Assembly: GCF_036569345.1 (NCBI RefSeq)
Contig: NZ_DATCQT010000055.1
Span: 92,239 to 156,238, forward strand
DNA length: 64,000 nucleotides
Direction of reading: 5' to 3'
Source: Clostridium_AD sp036569345
GTDB lineage: Bacteria > Bacillota > Clostridia > Clostridiales > Clostridiaceae
A program made the position numbers and the translations under genes. The stretch's first letter is position 1. Every line of letters begins with the position of its first letter. Positions 44,012 to 53,028 of this stretch are shown here, one piece after another. The notes below the pieces were generated by a model, which was not told where the DNA came from, ran no database searches, and saw only the letters and a list, made by a program, of their open reading frames with translations.

Positions 44012-44053
44012 GCAGACACATTCCACCTGTTAGTACTAGTGAAATGTGCCTGC
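44012..44053 (-). promoter_or_regulatory. Intercistronic hairpin between livK and livH
   Basis: 15-base arms (GCAGACACATTCCAC / GTGAAATGTGCCTGC) pair fully when two G-U pairs are allowed; the downstream T-run is weak. A partial terminator or mRNA stabiliser that keeps binding protein above permease is the usual role at this position. Confidence 0.7.
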
Positions 44054-44064
44054 CTTTTCTTATA

Positions 44065-45210
44065 TTAAGGAATAAGTTTCTTTACGAAATTAAACTTATC
44101 ATTCTCAACTTTTAAAATTACAGCTCCTTTTATTGCATCTCTATTTTTATCAAAAGTTACATTACCAGATACTACATCAATATTAGTTTTAGCGAGTGCT
44201 GCTATAATGCTTGGTCCATCTGTTTTACCAGCAGTTCTTATTGCTTCCACCATTATTTTTGCAGCATCATAATTTAAGACTGCCATAGCATCTGCAGGTA
44301 AGTTATATTTTGCTGTATATTCTTTTCTAAATGCAACAGCGATTGCTGCTGTATCCTGTGCTGAATAATGATCAGATAAATAACATCCATTAACTGCAGT
44401 CCCTCCAACCTTAAACAAATCAGCTGAATCCCAACCATCTCCACCTAGTAATGGAACGGTTATATCAATAGCTCTTGCTTGTTTTGCGATATTACCAACT
44501 GTTGAATAGTAATCAGGAAGTAATATTACATCTGGTTTTGTTGGTTTTATTTTTGTAAGTTGTGCTTTAAAATCTTTATCGTTTGTAGCATACGTTTCTT
44601 TGGCAACAATCTTTCCACCTGCTGCTATAAAATTCTTTTCAAAGAACTCAGCCAATCCCTTAGAATAATCATTACCGTTATCATAAAGAATTGCAGCTGT
44701 TTTTGCCTTTAAATCTCCTGCTGCAAACTTTGCTAAAACTGTTCCTTGGAAAGGATCTATGAAACAGGCTCTATACACATATTCTCCACCTTTTATAGTA
44801 ACATCAGGGTTCGTCCCTGTTCCCGTTATCATTGGAATCTTACTTTGAGTAGCTATAGGTCCTAGTGCTATAGCCGATCCACTTGTTAATGGTCCAACTA
44901 TCGCTACAACATTGTCATTACTTATAAGTTTTGTACCAACTGTTGTTGCAACATCTGGTTTGCCTTCATCATCCTCAAAGAAAAACTTAATTTTTCGTCC
45001 ATTAATTCCGCCTGCTTTGTTTACTTGATCTTCTAATAATTTTATACCATTTTGACCAGATTTACCGAAAGATGAAACTGCACCAGTTAGTGGCAATACA
45101 ACTCCAATTTTAATATCCCCAGTAGTGTCAGCTGTTTTTGCGCCGCATCCTGCAAGTAGTCCTACAGTCATAGCCATTGATAGTAATAATGAAATTTTCT
45201 TTTTGAACAT
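44065..45210 (-). CDS. livK: Branched-chain amino-acid binding lipoprotein LivK
   Basis: A 381-residue periplasmic-binding-type protein. The signal MFKKKISLLLSMAMTVGLLAGCGAK holds the lipobox LLAGC (Cys22), so it is tethered outside the membrane. The mature part starts IKIGVVLPLTGAVSSFGKSG, the type I Leu/Ile/Val-binding fold, with VVAIVGPLTSGSAIALGPIA around the ligand site. First gene of the liv operon. The 560-base upstream region shows no T-box or riboswitch signature. Confidence 0.95.
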   Translation of the reverse strand: MFKKKISLLLSMAMTVGLLAGCGAKTADTTGDIKIGVVLPLTGAVSSFGKSGQNGIKLLEDQVNKAGGINGRKIKFFFEDDEGKPDVATTVGTKLISNDNVVAIVGPLTSGSAIALGPIATQSKIPMITGTGTNPDVTIKGGEYVYRACFIDPFQGTVLAKFAAGDLKAKTAAILYDNGNDYSKGLAEFFEKNFIAAGGKIVAKETYATNDKDFKAQLTKIKPTKPDVILLPDYYSTVGNIAKQARAIDITVPLLGGDGWDSADLFKVGGTAVNGCYLSDHYSAQDTAAIAVAFRKEYTAKYNLPADAMAVLNYDAAKIMVEAIRTAGKTDGPSIIAALAKTNIDVVSGNVTFDKNRDAIKGAVILKVENDKFNFVKKLIP

Positions 45211-45661
45211 TTAATAACCCCCCTAATTTTGTTTACTTCAACCCTTTGTTAAAATATTATTTCTATCTTTCTTAACATATAGATGAATAATATTTCATGA
45301 ATAGACTTTTTTAGATAATGTTTTTATGAATTTATAATTTATAAATTATTCATAATTCATAATTTTTATTAATAATATCATAAAAATTAAAGCATTTCAA
45401 TACTATTTTATTAATAATTTTAAAAATTTAGAAGTTTTTAAAAAAAAATCCTTCAATTTTTCCATAATACTAGTTTTGTTAGGCTTAGATTGATTTAATC
45501 TAACTTTTTCTATAAAAACGACTCATAAGATGTTTTATTCTGCAATTAAACGAATTATATATGTCTATTTTGATAGTTATTATTCAATTGTTTGATTATT
45601 ATGTATATTAAAAAAATTGCTTGAAAAGCTTTCAATTTACCCCATCAAAATTAACCATAAA
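45211..45661. other. AT-rich intergenic region upstream of livK
   Basis: About 450 bases without a convincing gene. It is very A/T-rich with several short dyads (for example TTCATGAA near 45296 and a TTAGATT/AATCTAA hairpin followed by CTTTTT near 45488-45510). No T-box GGxACC element, SAM or lysine aptamer is seen. The livK promoter must lie in the part nearest 45230-45330, but no single hexamer pair stands out. Confidence 0.6.
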
Positions 45662-45719
45662 AATCCTCTTAAAAATAATATAATGTAAAATACAAAAATA
45701 TCAGATTTAAGAGGATTTA
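45662..45719 (-). terminator. Hairpin behind hom copy 2, related to the one at 33048
   Basis: AAATCCTCTTAAA/TTTAAGAGGATTT 13-base arms around a longer, imperfectly paired loop; outer sequences match the hairpin behind hom copy 1 apart from substitutions. Confidence 0.75.
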
Positions 45720-45774
45720 TTAAATTATATATTTAAAATTAGTGACATTCTTGACCTAAATATCAAATTTGCTT

Positions 45775-47064
45775 TTAATTAAAGGATTCTATTCTAATTA
45801 TGCTTTCTATCTCGTTAACATTTTCCAATTGTTTTATTTTCTCAAGTGAATTTCTTATATTCTTTTCCTCACTTTTATGTGTAATAAATGCAAGTAACAC
45901 ATACTCTTTATCCACTACATCTTGAGTTATTGATGTAATGCTAACGTTGTTGCTTCCAAATATTTTTGCTGTATCTCCTAAAACTCCTGCTTTATCTTTA
46001 ACATTAAGCCTTATATAAAATTCCGATTCATTTTCTTCTGATTTTTTCACTTCTTTAAAATCAGAGTCCTCATTTAGTATCAAAAGGTCAGAAGGTCTTA
46101 CATTATTTCTTAATATAGAAATTATATCTCCTACAACTGCACTCCCAGTTGGCAGATCTCCTGCTCCTTTTCCATATAACATTAGTTCTCCAACTGCATT
46201 TCCTTTTATTAAAATTGCATTAAAAGCATCATTTACATTTGCCATTGGATGACTTGAAGGTATTAGTGTTGGATGTACTCTTAGCTCTAACTTATTATTA
46301 TCACGCTTTGCTATTGCTAAAAGTTTTATTGTGTAACCAAATTTTCTAGCATATTCTATATCAACAGCACTAATTTTTCTTATTCCTTCCCTATAAATAC
46401 AATCATGATTAACCTTAGTTCCAAAAGATAGTGAAGCCATTATAGCAAGCTTATAAACAGCATCAAAACCATCAACATCAGAAGTTGGATCAGCCTCTGC
46501 ATAACCCTTTGCTTGAGCTTCTTTTAATGCCTCATCAAAGCTAATTCCATCATTGGTCATTTTACTCAATATATAATTAGTTGTTCCATTTATAATTCCA
46601 ATTATCTGCTCAATTCTATTTGCTGTAAGACTCTCATTAATTTCACGTATTATTGGAATTCCACCTGCTACACTTGCTTCATAATAAAATAATACGTTTT
46701 CCTCTTCAGCTATTTTAAATAATTCCTCGCCCCAATTTGCAATAACCAATTTATTAGCAGTTACAATATGTTTTTTAGCTCTCATTGCTCTTATCATATA
46801 CTGCTTAGCCTCTTCCCGTCCCCCAACAAGTTCAACCACTATCTTTATGCTATCATCATTTATAATATCATTTATATTATCTGTTAATATTCCCGCAGGA
46901 AGCACTATATCTCTTTTTTTATTTATGTCATTTACTAATATTTTAGATACCTCTATTTCATAATTTGAGCGTTTCATTATCTCTTTTTTATTTTCTTGTA
47001 ATATTCTCCACACACCGGTACCAATATTACCAAAACCTAAAATTGCTATTTTAACTTTTTCCAT
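45775..47064 (-). CDS. hom: Homoserine dehydrogenase, copy 2
   Basis: A 429-residue enzyme, the same length as copy 1 and similar throughout (AILGFGNIGTGVWRIL, ANKLVIANWGEELF, ADPTSDVDGFDA). Differences concentrate in the ACT domain and the segment before it, where this copy reads LLILNEDSDFKEV. Divergent allosteric control is plausible. It lies 74 bases downstream of aspartate kinase on the same strand, making a lysC-hom unit distinct from the SAM-I-controlled operon. Confidence 0.95.
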   Translation of the reverse strand: MEKVKIAILGFGNIGTGVWRILQENKKEIMKRSNYEIEVSKILVNDINKKRDIVLPAGILTDNINDIINDDSIKIVVELVGGREEAKQYMIRAMRAKKHIVTANKLVIANWGEELFKIAEEENVLFYYEASVAGGIPIIREINESLTANRIEQIIGIINGTTNYILSKMTNDGISFDEALKEAQAKGYAEADPTSDVDGFDAVYKLAIMASLSFGTKVNHDCIYREGIRKISAVDIEYARKFGYTIKLLAIAKRDNNKLELRVHPTLIPSSHPMANVNDAFNAILIKGNAVGELMLYGKGAGDLPTGSAVVGDIISILRNNVRPSDLLILNEDSDFKEVKKSEENESEFYIRLNVKDKAGVLGDTAKIFGSNNVSITSITQDVVDKEYVLLAFITHKSEEKNIRNSLEKIKQLENVNEIESIIRIESFN

Positions 47065-47138
47065 ATTAATTTCTCCCCCTCTTAACCTACATTTATTATA
47101 ACATTACCGCGTTTGATGAACATCTTTGATTATAATAA

Positions 47139-48452
47139 TTAATTTTCAAATGCTTTATACACTGCCCTAATAGCATTTTCAAAATCATCATTTTCTACGC
47201 CAACAATTATGCTTAATTCACTTGACCCTTGATTTATCATTCTGATATTTATATCACATTTTGATAATGCGCCAAACACTTTAGCAGATATTCCCTTAGT
47301 TTTTATCATACCTTCTCCAACAACTGCTATGAGCGCCATATTAGGATGAGTTATTATTGAGTCTGGATTACAGGAATTTTCAATTTCTTCTAATATTTTA
47401 TCAATTTTATTATCAAGTTCTAAGTCATCAATTACTAGTGAAATAGAATCTATGCCCGATGGAATGTGCTCGAAGGCTACATCATTGCTTTCAAGAACTG
47501 AAAGAATTCTGCGACAATATCCAACATCCCTATTCATAAGTGTCTTTTCAATTGCTATTACTGTAAAATCTTTTTTACCTGCTATTCCTGTAATATTTCC
47601 AGTGGCAACCTTTGATTTAACATTTAAAATAAATGTACCCTCACCTAGTGGATCATTTGTATTTTTTATATTTATTGGTATTCCATCATTTTTAACAGGA
47701 AAAATAGCCTCTTCATGAAAAACATTTGCCCCCATATATGCAAGTTCCCTAAGTTCCTTATATGTTACCTCTTTAATAGGTTTTGGATTGGCAACGATGT
47801 TTGGATCTGCCATTAAGAATCCTGACACATCTGTCCAGTTCTCATAAACCTTTGCCCCTGTGCCTTTAGCAATTATTGCCCCGGTAATGTCTGAGCCACC
47901 TCTAGAAAATGTCCTTATAACACCATCTTTGGTTGCGCCATAAAATCCTGGTATTACTGCTTTTTCTACCTTTGATAATCTACTTTTTATAGCCTTGTAG
48001 GTTTCAATCTCATCCAAACGGCCACTTTTCTTAAAAATAATAATCTCCGCGGCATCAATAAATTCATACCCTAAGTATTCAGCTAATATTAAACCATTTA
48101 AATATTCACCTCTACTTGCTACATAGTCTTTTGAAGCCCCATTGATTACTTTTTTCTTAACCTCACTTAAATATTTTGACATATCAATAGAAAGCTCCAA
48201 TTCACTACATAAAAGAGTATATCTATCTTCAATTAATTTAAATAATTCATCAAATGGTAGTGATTTTTTAACATGTTCATGACATAAATATAAAAGATCT
48301 GTAATTTTATAATCACCTTTGTTTCTTTTACCTGGAGCTGATGGTACAACATAACGCCTACTTGCATCCGATAAAACAATATCTTTTACTTTTTTAAATT
48401 GGATGCTATCACATAATGAACTCCCACCAAATTTTGTAACTTTAACTTTCAT
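47139..48452 (-). CDS. lysC: Aspartate kinase
   Basis: A 437-residue enzyme phosphorylating aspartate at the head of the Lys/Thr/Met pathway. It starts VTKFGGSSLCDSIQFKKV (the KFGGSS motif), with IPGFYGATKDGVIRTFSRGGSDITGAIIA around the nucleotide/aspartate site and two C-terminal ACT domains (about 295-437: MALIAVVGEGMIKTKGIS; INIRMINQGSSELSIIVG). GGGGG precedes the ATG. With hom copy 2 downstream, it directs aspartate to homoserine. Confidence 0.95.
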   Translation of the reverse strand: MKVKVTKFGGSSLCDSIQFKKVKDIVLSDASRRYVVPSAPGKRNKGDYKITDLLYLCHEHVKKSLPFDELFKLIEDRYTLLCSELELSIDMSKYLSEVKKKVINGASKDYVASRGEYLNGLILAEYLGYEFIDAAEIIIFKKSGRLDEIETYKAIKSRLSKVEKAVIPGFYGATKDGVIRTFSRGGSDITGAIIAKGTGAKVYENWTDVSGFLMADPNIVANPKPIKEVTYKELRELAYMGANVFHEEAIFPVKNDGIPINIKNTNDPLGEGTFILNVKSKVATGNITGIAGKKDFTVIAIEKTLMNRDVGYCRRILSVLESNDVAFEHIPSGIDSISLVIDDLELDNKIDKILEEIENSCNPDSIITHPNMALIAVVGEGMIKTKGISAKVFGALSKCDINIRMINQGSSELSIIVGVENDDFENAIRAVYKAFEN

Positions 48453-48478
48453 AATTTTTCCCCCTAAATTTTTCCCTC

Positions 48479-48600
48479 CTACATATTACCTTTTGCCATT
48501 TCCCCAGGCTCTGCATTTGCTTCTCTTATAAGATTAGTATGTATATTTAGAGCTACACCTCTTCATAAAAAATAACAGCTATCCATACACATAATCTTAT
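48479..48600 (-). other. Structured leader upstream of aspartate kinase, unclassified
   Basis: A stem of ATAAGATTAGTATG (48528-48541) with CATAC/TAATCTTAT (48584-48600, 3-base bulge) encloses a further AGAG/CTCT hairpin. Between 48482 and 48562 one minus frame is open and protein-like (ends IREANAEPGEMAKGNM) but lacks a start codon. It could be a cis-regulatory leader or a gene remnant. Confidence 0.4.
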
Positions 48601-48778
48601 TACTTATCGTAAATTAGTGTTGGGTATATTATACTCGTTTTTTCCATAATGTCACTCAATATTTCATGTATTTTACTAAAGCTACCATTTTTTTTGTTTT
48701 TACCTTATTAAAACTGCTTAATATAAGGCATTTTTGTAATAATAATTAACAAACATGTAACCTTCCCTTCATTATCTC

Positions 48779-48807
48779 TTTACAATTTTATGTTATCATT
48801 TAAATAT
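48779..48807 (+). promoter_or_regulatory. Sigma-A-like promoter of small RNA copy 2
   Basis: -35 TTTACA (48779-48784), the same 17-base spacer as copy 1, -10 AAATAT (48802-48807). Confidence 0.55.
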
Positions 48808-48813
48808 AGTTAA

Positions 48814-48886
48814 TTAATTAAAGCAAAGGGCCCCCCCCTTACTTTAATAATAAAAGCTGTGAAGAATTCTTCACAGCTTTTAATTT
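48814..48886 (+). ncRNA. Candidate C-loop small RNA, copy 2
   Basis: Hairpin arms ATTAAAG (48817-48823) and CTTTAAT (48842-48848), inner AA/TT, apical loop with eight C (48831-48838) preceded by GGG. Then AATAA and a 15-base perfect stem (AAAAGCTGTGAAGAA / TTCTTCACAGCTTTT, 48852-48881) with TAATTT after it. Flanking genes are both on the minus strand, so this is a free-standing plus-strand unit. The inner stem base pair G-T of copy 1 is A-T here, a compensated change supporting the fold. Confidence 0.6.
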
Positions 48887-48930
48887 ATTAAATTGCATTT
48901 ATAAAGTTATAAATTTCATATTTAAGTTAT

Positions 48931-49800
48931 TTACATTTCAGGTTCTACATGAACTACTGCTTCTGTAATATCAAGCTCACTTCTCAATTTTTTTTCAATT
49001 TCTTCCGTGATATTGTGCCCTTCAACTACTGTTAAATCAGCACTAACTCTTACTATTACATCCAGAAGAACATTATTTCCATTTACGCGAGCGCGAATAT
49101 CCTTAATACTTTTAACTCCTGCAACCTTTTTTATGCATTGAGTTATATTAACTAGTTGCTCAACATCAAAACCATCTGTAAGGTTATGTGTTGCTTCACT
49201 AAAAATATCCCAACCAGTCTTTACAATTAATATGCCCACCAAAACTGCTGCCAATGGATCTATCCAAGGCAAACCAAATTGCGACGCAACAATGCCCACA
49301 GATGTACCTATACTAACCCAAGCATCTGAAAGATTATCTTTAGCTGCAGCCATAAGTCCAGAACTATTTATTTGAATAGCAATTTTTTTATTATAACGGT
49401 AAACAAGATATATCGCTATAGCACAAATTATACCAACTATAGCTGCAGTTACGTCCGGAACCTCCGCTTTAAAGAAAATAATAGAGTGAGCTGCATTATA
49501 TAAAACATCAATCCCTACACCTATCATAATCAAAGAAGCAATAAGCGATGCTATAGTCTCAGCTCTAAAATGACCATAAAGATGATCATCATCGGCTGGT
49601 TTTCTTGATATTTTTAATCCAATTAGAACAGCTATCGAGGCAACTATATCTGTTGTATTATTAAGTCCATCTGCTGTTAGAGCTTTTGAGCCAGATAAAT
49701 GCCCAATTCCCAGCTTTAATGCAGCGAGCACTATATAAGCAATAATACTTGTGCGTGCACCTCGTTCTGCAATCTTTAGATCATTGTATTTCTTTTCCAT
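48931..49800 (-). CDS. Cation diffusion facilitator (CDF) metal exporter
   Basis: A 289-residue protein with six hydrophobic segments (1-205) and a cytoplasmic ferredoxin-like C-terminal domain (about 210-289). Metal-site residues are visible: ALTADGLNNTTDI in segment 2, DDDHLYGHFRAET in the first cytosolic loop and AKDNLSDAWVSIGTS in segment 5. CDF proteins exchange Zn, Mn, Fe or Co for protons; DxxxD-type sites do not settle the ion here. GGGAGAG precedes the ATG. Monocistronic. Confidence 0.92.
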   Translation of the reverse strand: MEKKYNDLKIAERGARTSIIAYIVLAALKLGIGHLSGSKALTADGLNNTTDIVASIAVLIGLKISRKPADDDHLYGHFRAETIASLIASLIMIGVGIDVLYNAAHSIIFFKAEVPDVTAAIVGIICAIAIYLVYRYNKKIAIQINSSGLMAAAKDNLSDAWVSIGTSVGIVASQFGLPWIDPLAAVLVGILIVKTGWDIFSEATHNLTDGFDVEQLVNITQCIKKVAGVKSIKDIRARVNGNNVLLDVIVRVSADLTVVEGHNITEEIEKKLRSELDITEAVVHVEPEM

Positions 49801-49979
49801 TCTCTCCCACTCCTAAATTTATAGAACAATTTATTTAAATATTAAATTGTTTATGTCCGCTAAAGCATTTTCTTATAGTTTAAAAATCTTTAAGCTATAA
49901 CTACTGTAAAAGCAAGACAACCTACATTATATCATAAATTCATCTATTTTCAAAACATTCTCTTAAATTACATAATAAA

Positions 49980-50008
49980 GTAGCCATCCTATTTAATAGG
50001 ATGGTTAC
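49980..50008 (-). terminator. Terminator of the ygiD gene
   Basis: GTAGCCATCCTATT / AATAGGATGGTTAC stem with one G-T pair, 30 bases past the stop. Confidence 0.8.
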
Positions 50009-50038
50009 CAAATAAATTATTTATAACTATTTTTAGTT

Positions 50039-50815
50039 TTAACCTATTTGTATACTGGTCATAGACATGGAACCATGCTGTATACCCTTATATATAAATT
50101 TAACTTTATCTGTTTCTTCCTGCAAACCAGCTATATAAAGTAGTGGTAAATAATGCTCTTTTGTAGGTACAGATAATAAAGCACTTTTCCCTATTCTTTG
50201 ATAGGATATAATATTATCGTGTTTTCTATTAACTATAGCTTCGCAAATATAATTATCGAATTCAGTGGCATAATCAAATGGAGTCGCATTCATATCATAA
50301 TCCATTCTTCCTAAGTTATGCACTATATCTCCACTTCCTATTATTAAGATCCCTTTATCTCGAAGTTTTGATAATTTTTTTCCAAGGTTATAATGATACT
50401 GTTCATCGCCTAACCTATTTAAACTCATTTGAAATACTGGAATATCAGCTTTCGGATACATATGAGAAAGCACTGACCAAGCACCATGGTCTAGCCCCCA
50501 TGTATCAGTGAGTTTAACATCCGAATCCTTTAGCTCCTCTTCAACCATTTCCGCATACTTTTTAGCACCTGTTGGATTATATTTGATATCATAAAGTTCC
50601 TGCGGAAAACCATAAAAATCATAGATTTGATTGGGTGAATCTGAAGCCGTAATAAATGTTCCATCGGTTTCCCAGTGAGCAGAAATCACTAAAATTGCTT
50701 CTGGTTTTGGTATATTTTCAGTAGATTTACGAATAGCTTCTGTATATGAATTATCGAGAATTGCATTCATAGGACTTCCGTGTCCAACAAATAATACTGG
50801 CATCTTTTTATACAT
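50039..50815 (-). CDS. ygiD: LigB-type extradiol dioxygenase family protein (YgiD-like)
   Basis: A 258-residue protein of the 4,5-DOPA-extradiol-dioxygenase group. Metal ligands: His in FVGHGSPMNAI, His in LVISAHWETDG, and later His in DHGAWSVLSHM and GIQHGSM. The family cleaves catechol rings with Fe(II); E. coli YgiD acts on DOPA, but the physiological role in anaerobes is unclear. AGGGGGG precedes the ATG. Monocistronic with a terminator. Confidence 0.88.
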   Translation of the reverse strand: MYKKMPVLFVGHGSPMNAILDNSYTEAIRKSTENIPKPEAILVISAHWETDGTFITASDSPNQIYDFYGFPQELYDIKYNPTGAKKYAEMVEEELKDSDVKLTDTWGLDHGAWSVLSHMYPKADIPVFQMSLNRLGDEQYHYNLGKKLSKLRDKGILIIGSGDIVHNLGRMDYDMNATPFDYATEFDNYICEAIVNRKHDNIISYQRIGKSALLSVPTKEHYLPLLYIAGLQEETDKVKFIYKGIQHGSMSMTSIQIG

Positions 50816-50849
50816 TATTAATTACCCCCCTATTTTTACTAATATCCTA

Positions 50850-52037
50850 TTATAAACCATTATACTCTATTTTAATACTTTCACATTTATTAAATATACA
50901 AAATCTCTTAAGACAATCATTAATTTCTTTTTCAAATCTATCTGGGTTATCAATATCATCTTCAAACCATAAGTTTCTTACTATAAGTTGTTTTAGTTTT
51001 CTATCATTTACTATTTCTATTCTACCAATAAATCTATCTCCAGATAAAACTGGCAAAACGTAATAACTATATTTTCGTTTTGCAATAGGAGTATATATCT
51101 CCCATTTATAGTCAAAGTTAAAAATTTTTTTTATAAGTTTTCTATCCCAAATCATATTATCAAGAGCAGCAATAAACTCCGTTCTGCCTTCATACTCTTT
51201 ATTACATAATACCATATCAATTAAATATCTATCAGCAGACAAGCAGTAAAAAGAATCTGTTATATCTTCAATTTGAATTTCTATAATCTTTTCATCCTTT
51301 AATAATTGCTGGAATATAAGATTTCGTTTAGCAGATTTTAAACCATCAATTCCAAGCAAAACATCTGATGGTTTATTCCAAAGCATCCCCACTGCTCCAA
51401 TACGTCTTAGAACCCTCCACGACATGTGTTCTTCCTCAGTTAAATTTGGTTCTAAGGCATTTAATAACTCTTTAGATATATGTTCACTAGAAAGAGCATA
51501 ATGCTTAATTGATCCTTTTTTATGATGAATAATTAGCTCTCCTCGAAAATACATAGTTTCAAGTGTCGCTCGAGATAATCTAGTAGGATTCCAAGACCAG
51601 TCAACTTTTTCATTTAAATCTATATCCTTTGAAGCTGCATATCCCCTATCTTTTAAAATTGACTTTATCTTTACAGCTGCCTCATTTACTTTATCCATAC
51701 TTCTGCCATTATTATAGTAATAAGTACGTATTCTCGCAAAGTATTTCCAATCATCAACACTGAATATAGACATATTCTTATCGAAATAATCTATAAGCTT
51801 TCTTTCTTTATACAAAAGCTTATCCAGCATCTCTTTAGAAAAGCCTTCTACCCTTGATTGCAATACCAATTCAGCATTTTTGCCACAGATATCAATGGGA
51901 TCAAACTGAATACACCCTGCTTGCTTTATATAATCACAAACACCTTTTTCTTTTGAAAACTTATACTTTCCCATTAAACCTTGTTTTAATAAAATGAATT
52001 GGCGAGCTTGCTTATTTGTAAGTTTAACAGATTTCAT
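50850..52037 (-). CDS. YcaQ-like winged-helix DNA glycosylase (HTH_42)
   Basis: A 395-residue protein. ARQFILLKQGLMG opens the tandem winged-helix fold, and GCIQFDPIDICGKN holds the QxD catalytic motif of YcaQ/AlkX-type interstrand-crosslink glycosylases (AlkZ proteins have QxQ). IDYFDKNMSIFSVDDWKYF and WEIYTPIAKRKYSYYVLPVLSGDRFIGRIE are typical later blocks. It probably excises bulky alkylated bases. GGAAGTGA precedes the ATG. The catalytic role is inferred from the motif. Confidence 0.87.
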   Translation of the reverse strand: MKSVKLTNKQARQFILLKQGLMGKYKFSKEKGVCDYIKQAGCIQFDPIDICGKNAELVLQSRVEGFSKEMLDKLLYKERKLIDYFDKNMSIFSVDDWKYFARIRTYYYNNGRSMDKVNEAAVKIKSILKDRGYAASKDIDLNEKVDWSWNPTRLSRATLETMYFRGELIIHHKKGSIKHYALSSEHISKELLNALEPNLTEEEHMSWRVLRRIGAVGMLWNKPSDVLLGIDGLKSAKRNLIFQQLLKDEKIIEIQIEDITDSFYCLSADRYLIDMVLCNKEYEGRTEFIAALDNMIWDRKLIKKIFNFDYKWEIYTPIAKRKYSYYVLPVLSGDRFIGRIEIVNDRKLKQLIVRNLWFEDDIDNPDRFEKEINDCLKRFCIFNKCESIKIEYNGL

Positions 52038-52108
52038 CTTTTTATCACTTCCTAACTATCTTAAATTTTATTCTTTTAATTAAATACTTCTTACTTATTC
52101 CTTACGGT

Positions 52109-52145
52109 AAAAAGTCGATGAGATATTTTATCTCATCGACTTTTT
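52109..52145. terminator. Strong terminator of the NYN/LOTUS gene
   Basis: Perfect 17-base arms (AAAAAGTCGATGAGATA / TATCTCATCGACTTTTT) with a TTT loop; A and T runs on both sides. Confidence 0.93.
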
Positions 52146-52153
52146 ATTTTTGT

Positions 52154-52906
52154 TTATACTTTATTTCTAATATATTTAAGACTTATACTTGGATTACTAG
52201 TTTTTGTTGATCTAATCTCAAAATGTTTTAAAGAGGCAACAAAAGGTGTAAGTTTTGTATAACCATAGTTTCTGGTATCAAAATCTGGATATCTCTTATT
52301 AAGAGTGCTACCTAATTCGCCTAAAAATGCCCAGCCGTCTTCATCTGAAATTTCAGTTATAATAGTTTTAATAGCCTCTACCAATTTATCGGGACTTATC
52401 ATACCGCCTTTTGATTCTTCTTGTATTTGTGCCCCTTTATTACTAGTAGGCTCAATCTGTTTTGGTGCCATTGAAGCTAATACTTCAAGATATTTAAATT
52501 TTTCACAAGCTGAAATGAAAGGTGTAGGAGTTTTCTTTTCTCCCATACCAATAACATACATACCAGCTTCTCTTAGCCTGGCTGCTAGTTTAGTAAAATC
52601 ACTATCACTAGATACAATACAAAATCCATCAACATTTTTTGAATAAAGTATATCCATAGCATCTATTATAAGTGCTGCATCCGTTGAATTTTTACCTGTT
52701 GTATAATTATATTGTTGTATCGGACTAATAGAATAATTAAGCAGTACATTTTTCCATGAAGCTAGTTGAGGTTTGGTCCAATCCCCATAAATTCTTTTAT
52801 ATGTAGGTGTTCCATGATTTGAAATTTCATCAATTATATATCTTATATACTTATCAGATACATTGTCAGCATCAATCAAGACTGCAATTTTCATATCTTT
52901 TTCCAT
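52154..52906 (-). CDS. NYN-domain (PIN-like) protein with OST-HTH/LOTUS C-terminus
   Basis: A 250-residue protein. The N-terminal NYN domain (5-145) keeps the acidic site: AVLIDADNVSDKY, GKNSTDAALIIDAMDILY and IVSSDSDFTKLAARLREAG. This is the LabA/MARF1 type, expected to cut or bind RNA. A linker (about 150-180) leads to an OST-HTH/LOTUS-like domain (about 180-250: LVEAIKTIITEISDEDGWAF, GSTLNKRYPDFD, YTKLTPFVASLKHFEI), an RNA-binding winged helix. AAAGGAG precedes the ATG. Function in Clostridium is unknown; RNA turnover is likely. Confidence 0.9.
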   Translation of the reverse strand: MEKDMKIAVLIDADNVSDKYIRYIIDEISNHGTPTYKRIYGDWTKPQLASWKNVLLNYSISPIQQYNYTTGKNSTDAALIIDAMDILYSKNVDGFCIVSSDSDFTKLAARLREAGMYVIGMGEKKTPTPFISACEKFKYLEVLASMAPKQIEPTSNKGAQIQEESKGGMISPDKLVEAIKTIITEISDEDGWAFLGELGSTLNKRYPDFDTRNYGYTKLTPFVASLKHFEIRSTKTSNPSISLKYIRNKV

Positions 52907-53028
52907 TTTTTTCTCCTTTGCGCTTTAATCTATTTAAACTAATTTTGTTAATTAATTCCTGAAAATAAAATACTATAGTATAACATTCTACAAAATTTAA
53001 AAAATCCCTTCTTTGTTTATAATGTATC

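Noticed and set aside
45211..45774. T-box or amino-acid riboswitch ahead of the liv operon
   Set aside because: Neither the GGxACC T-box bulge, nor a specifier hairpin, nor a known aptamer signature is present on the minus strand.
48479..48600. Lysine riboswitch upstream of aspartate kinase
   Set aside because: GAGGTG and GAAGCAAAT fragments recall the lysine aptamer, but the five-helix core, the loop-E AGUA segment and the closing P1 strand cannot be laid out in order.
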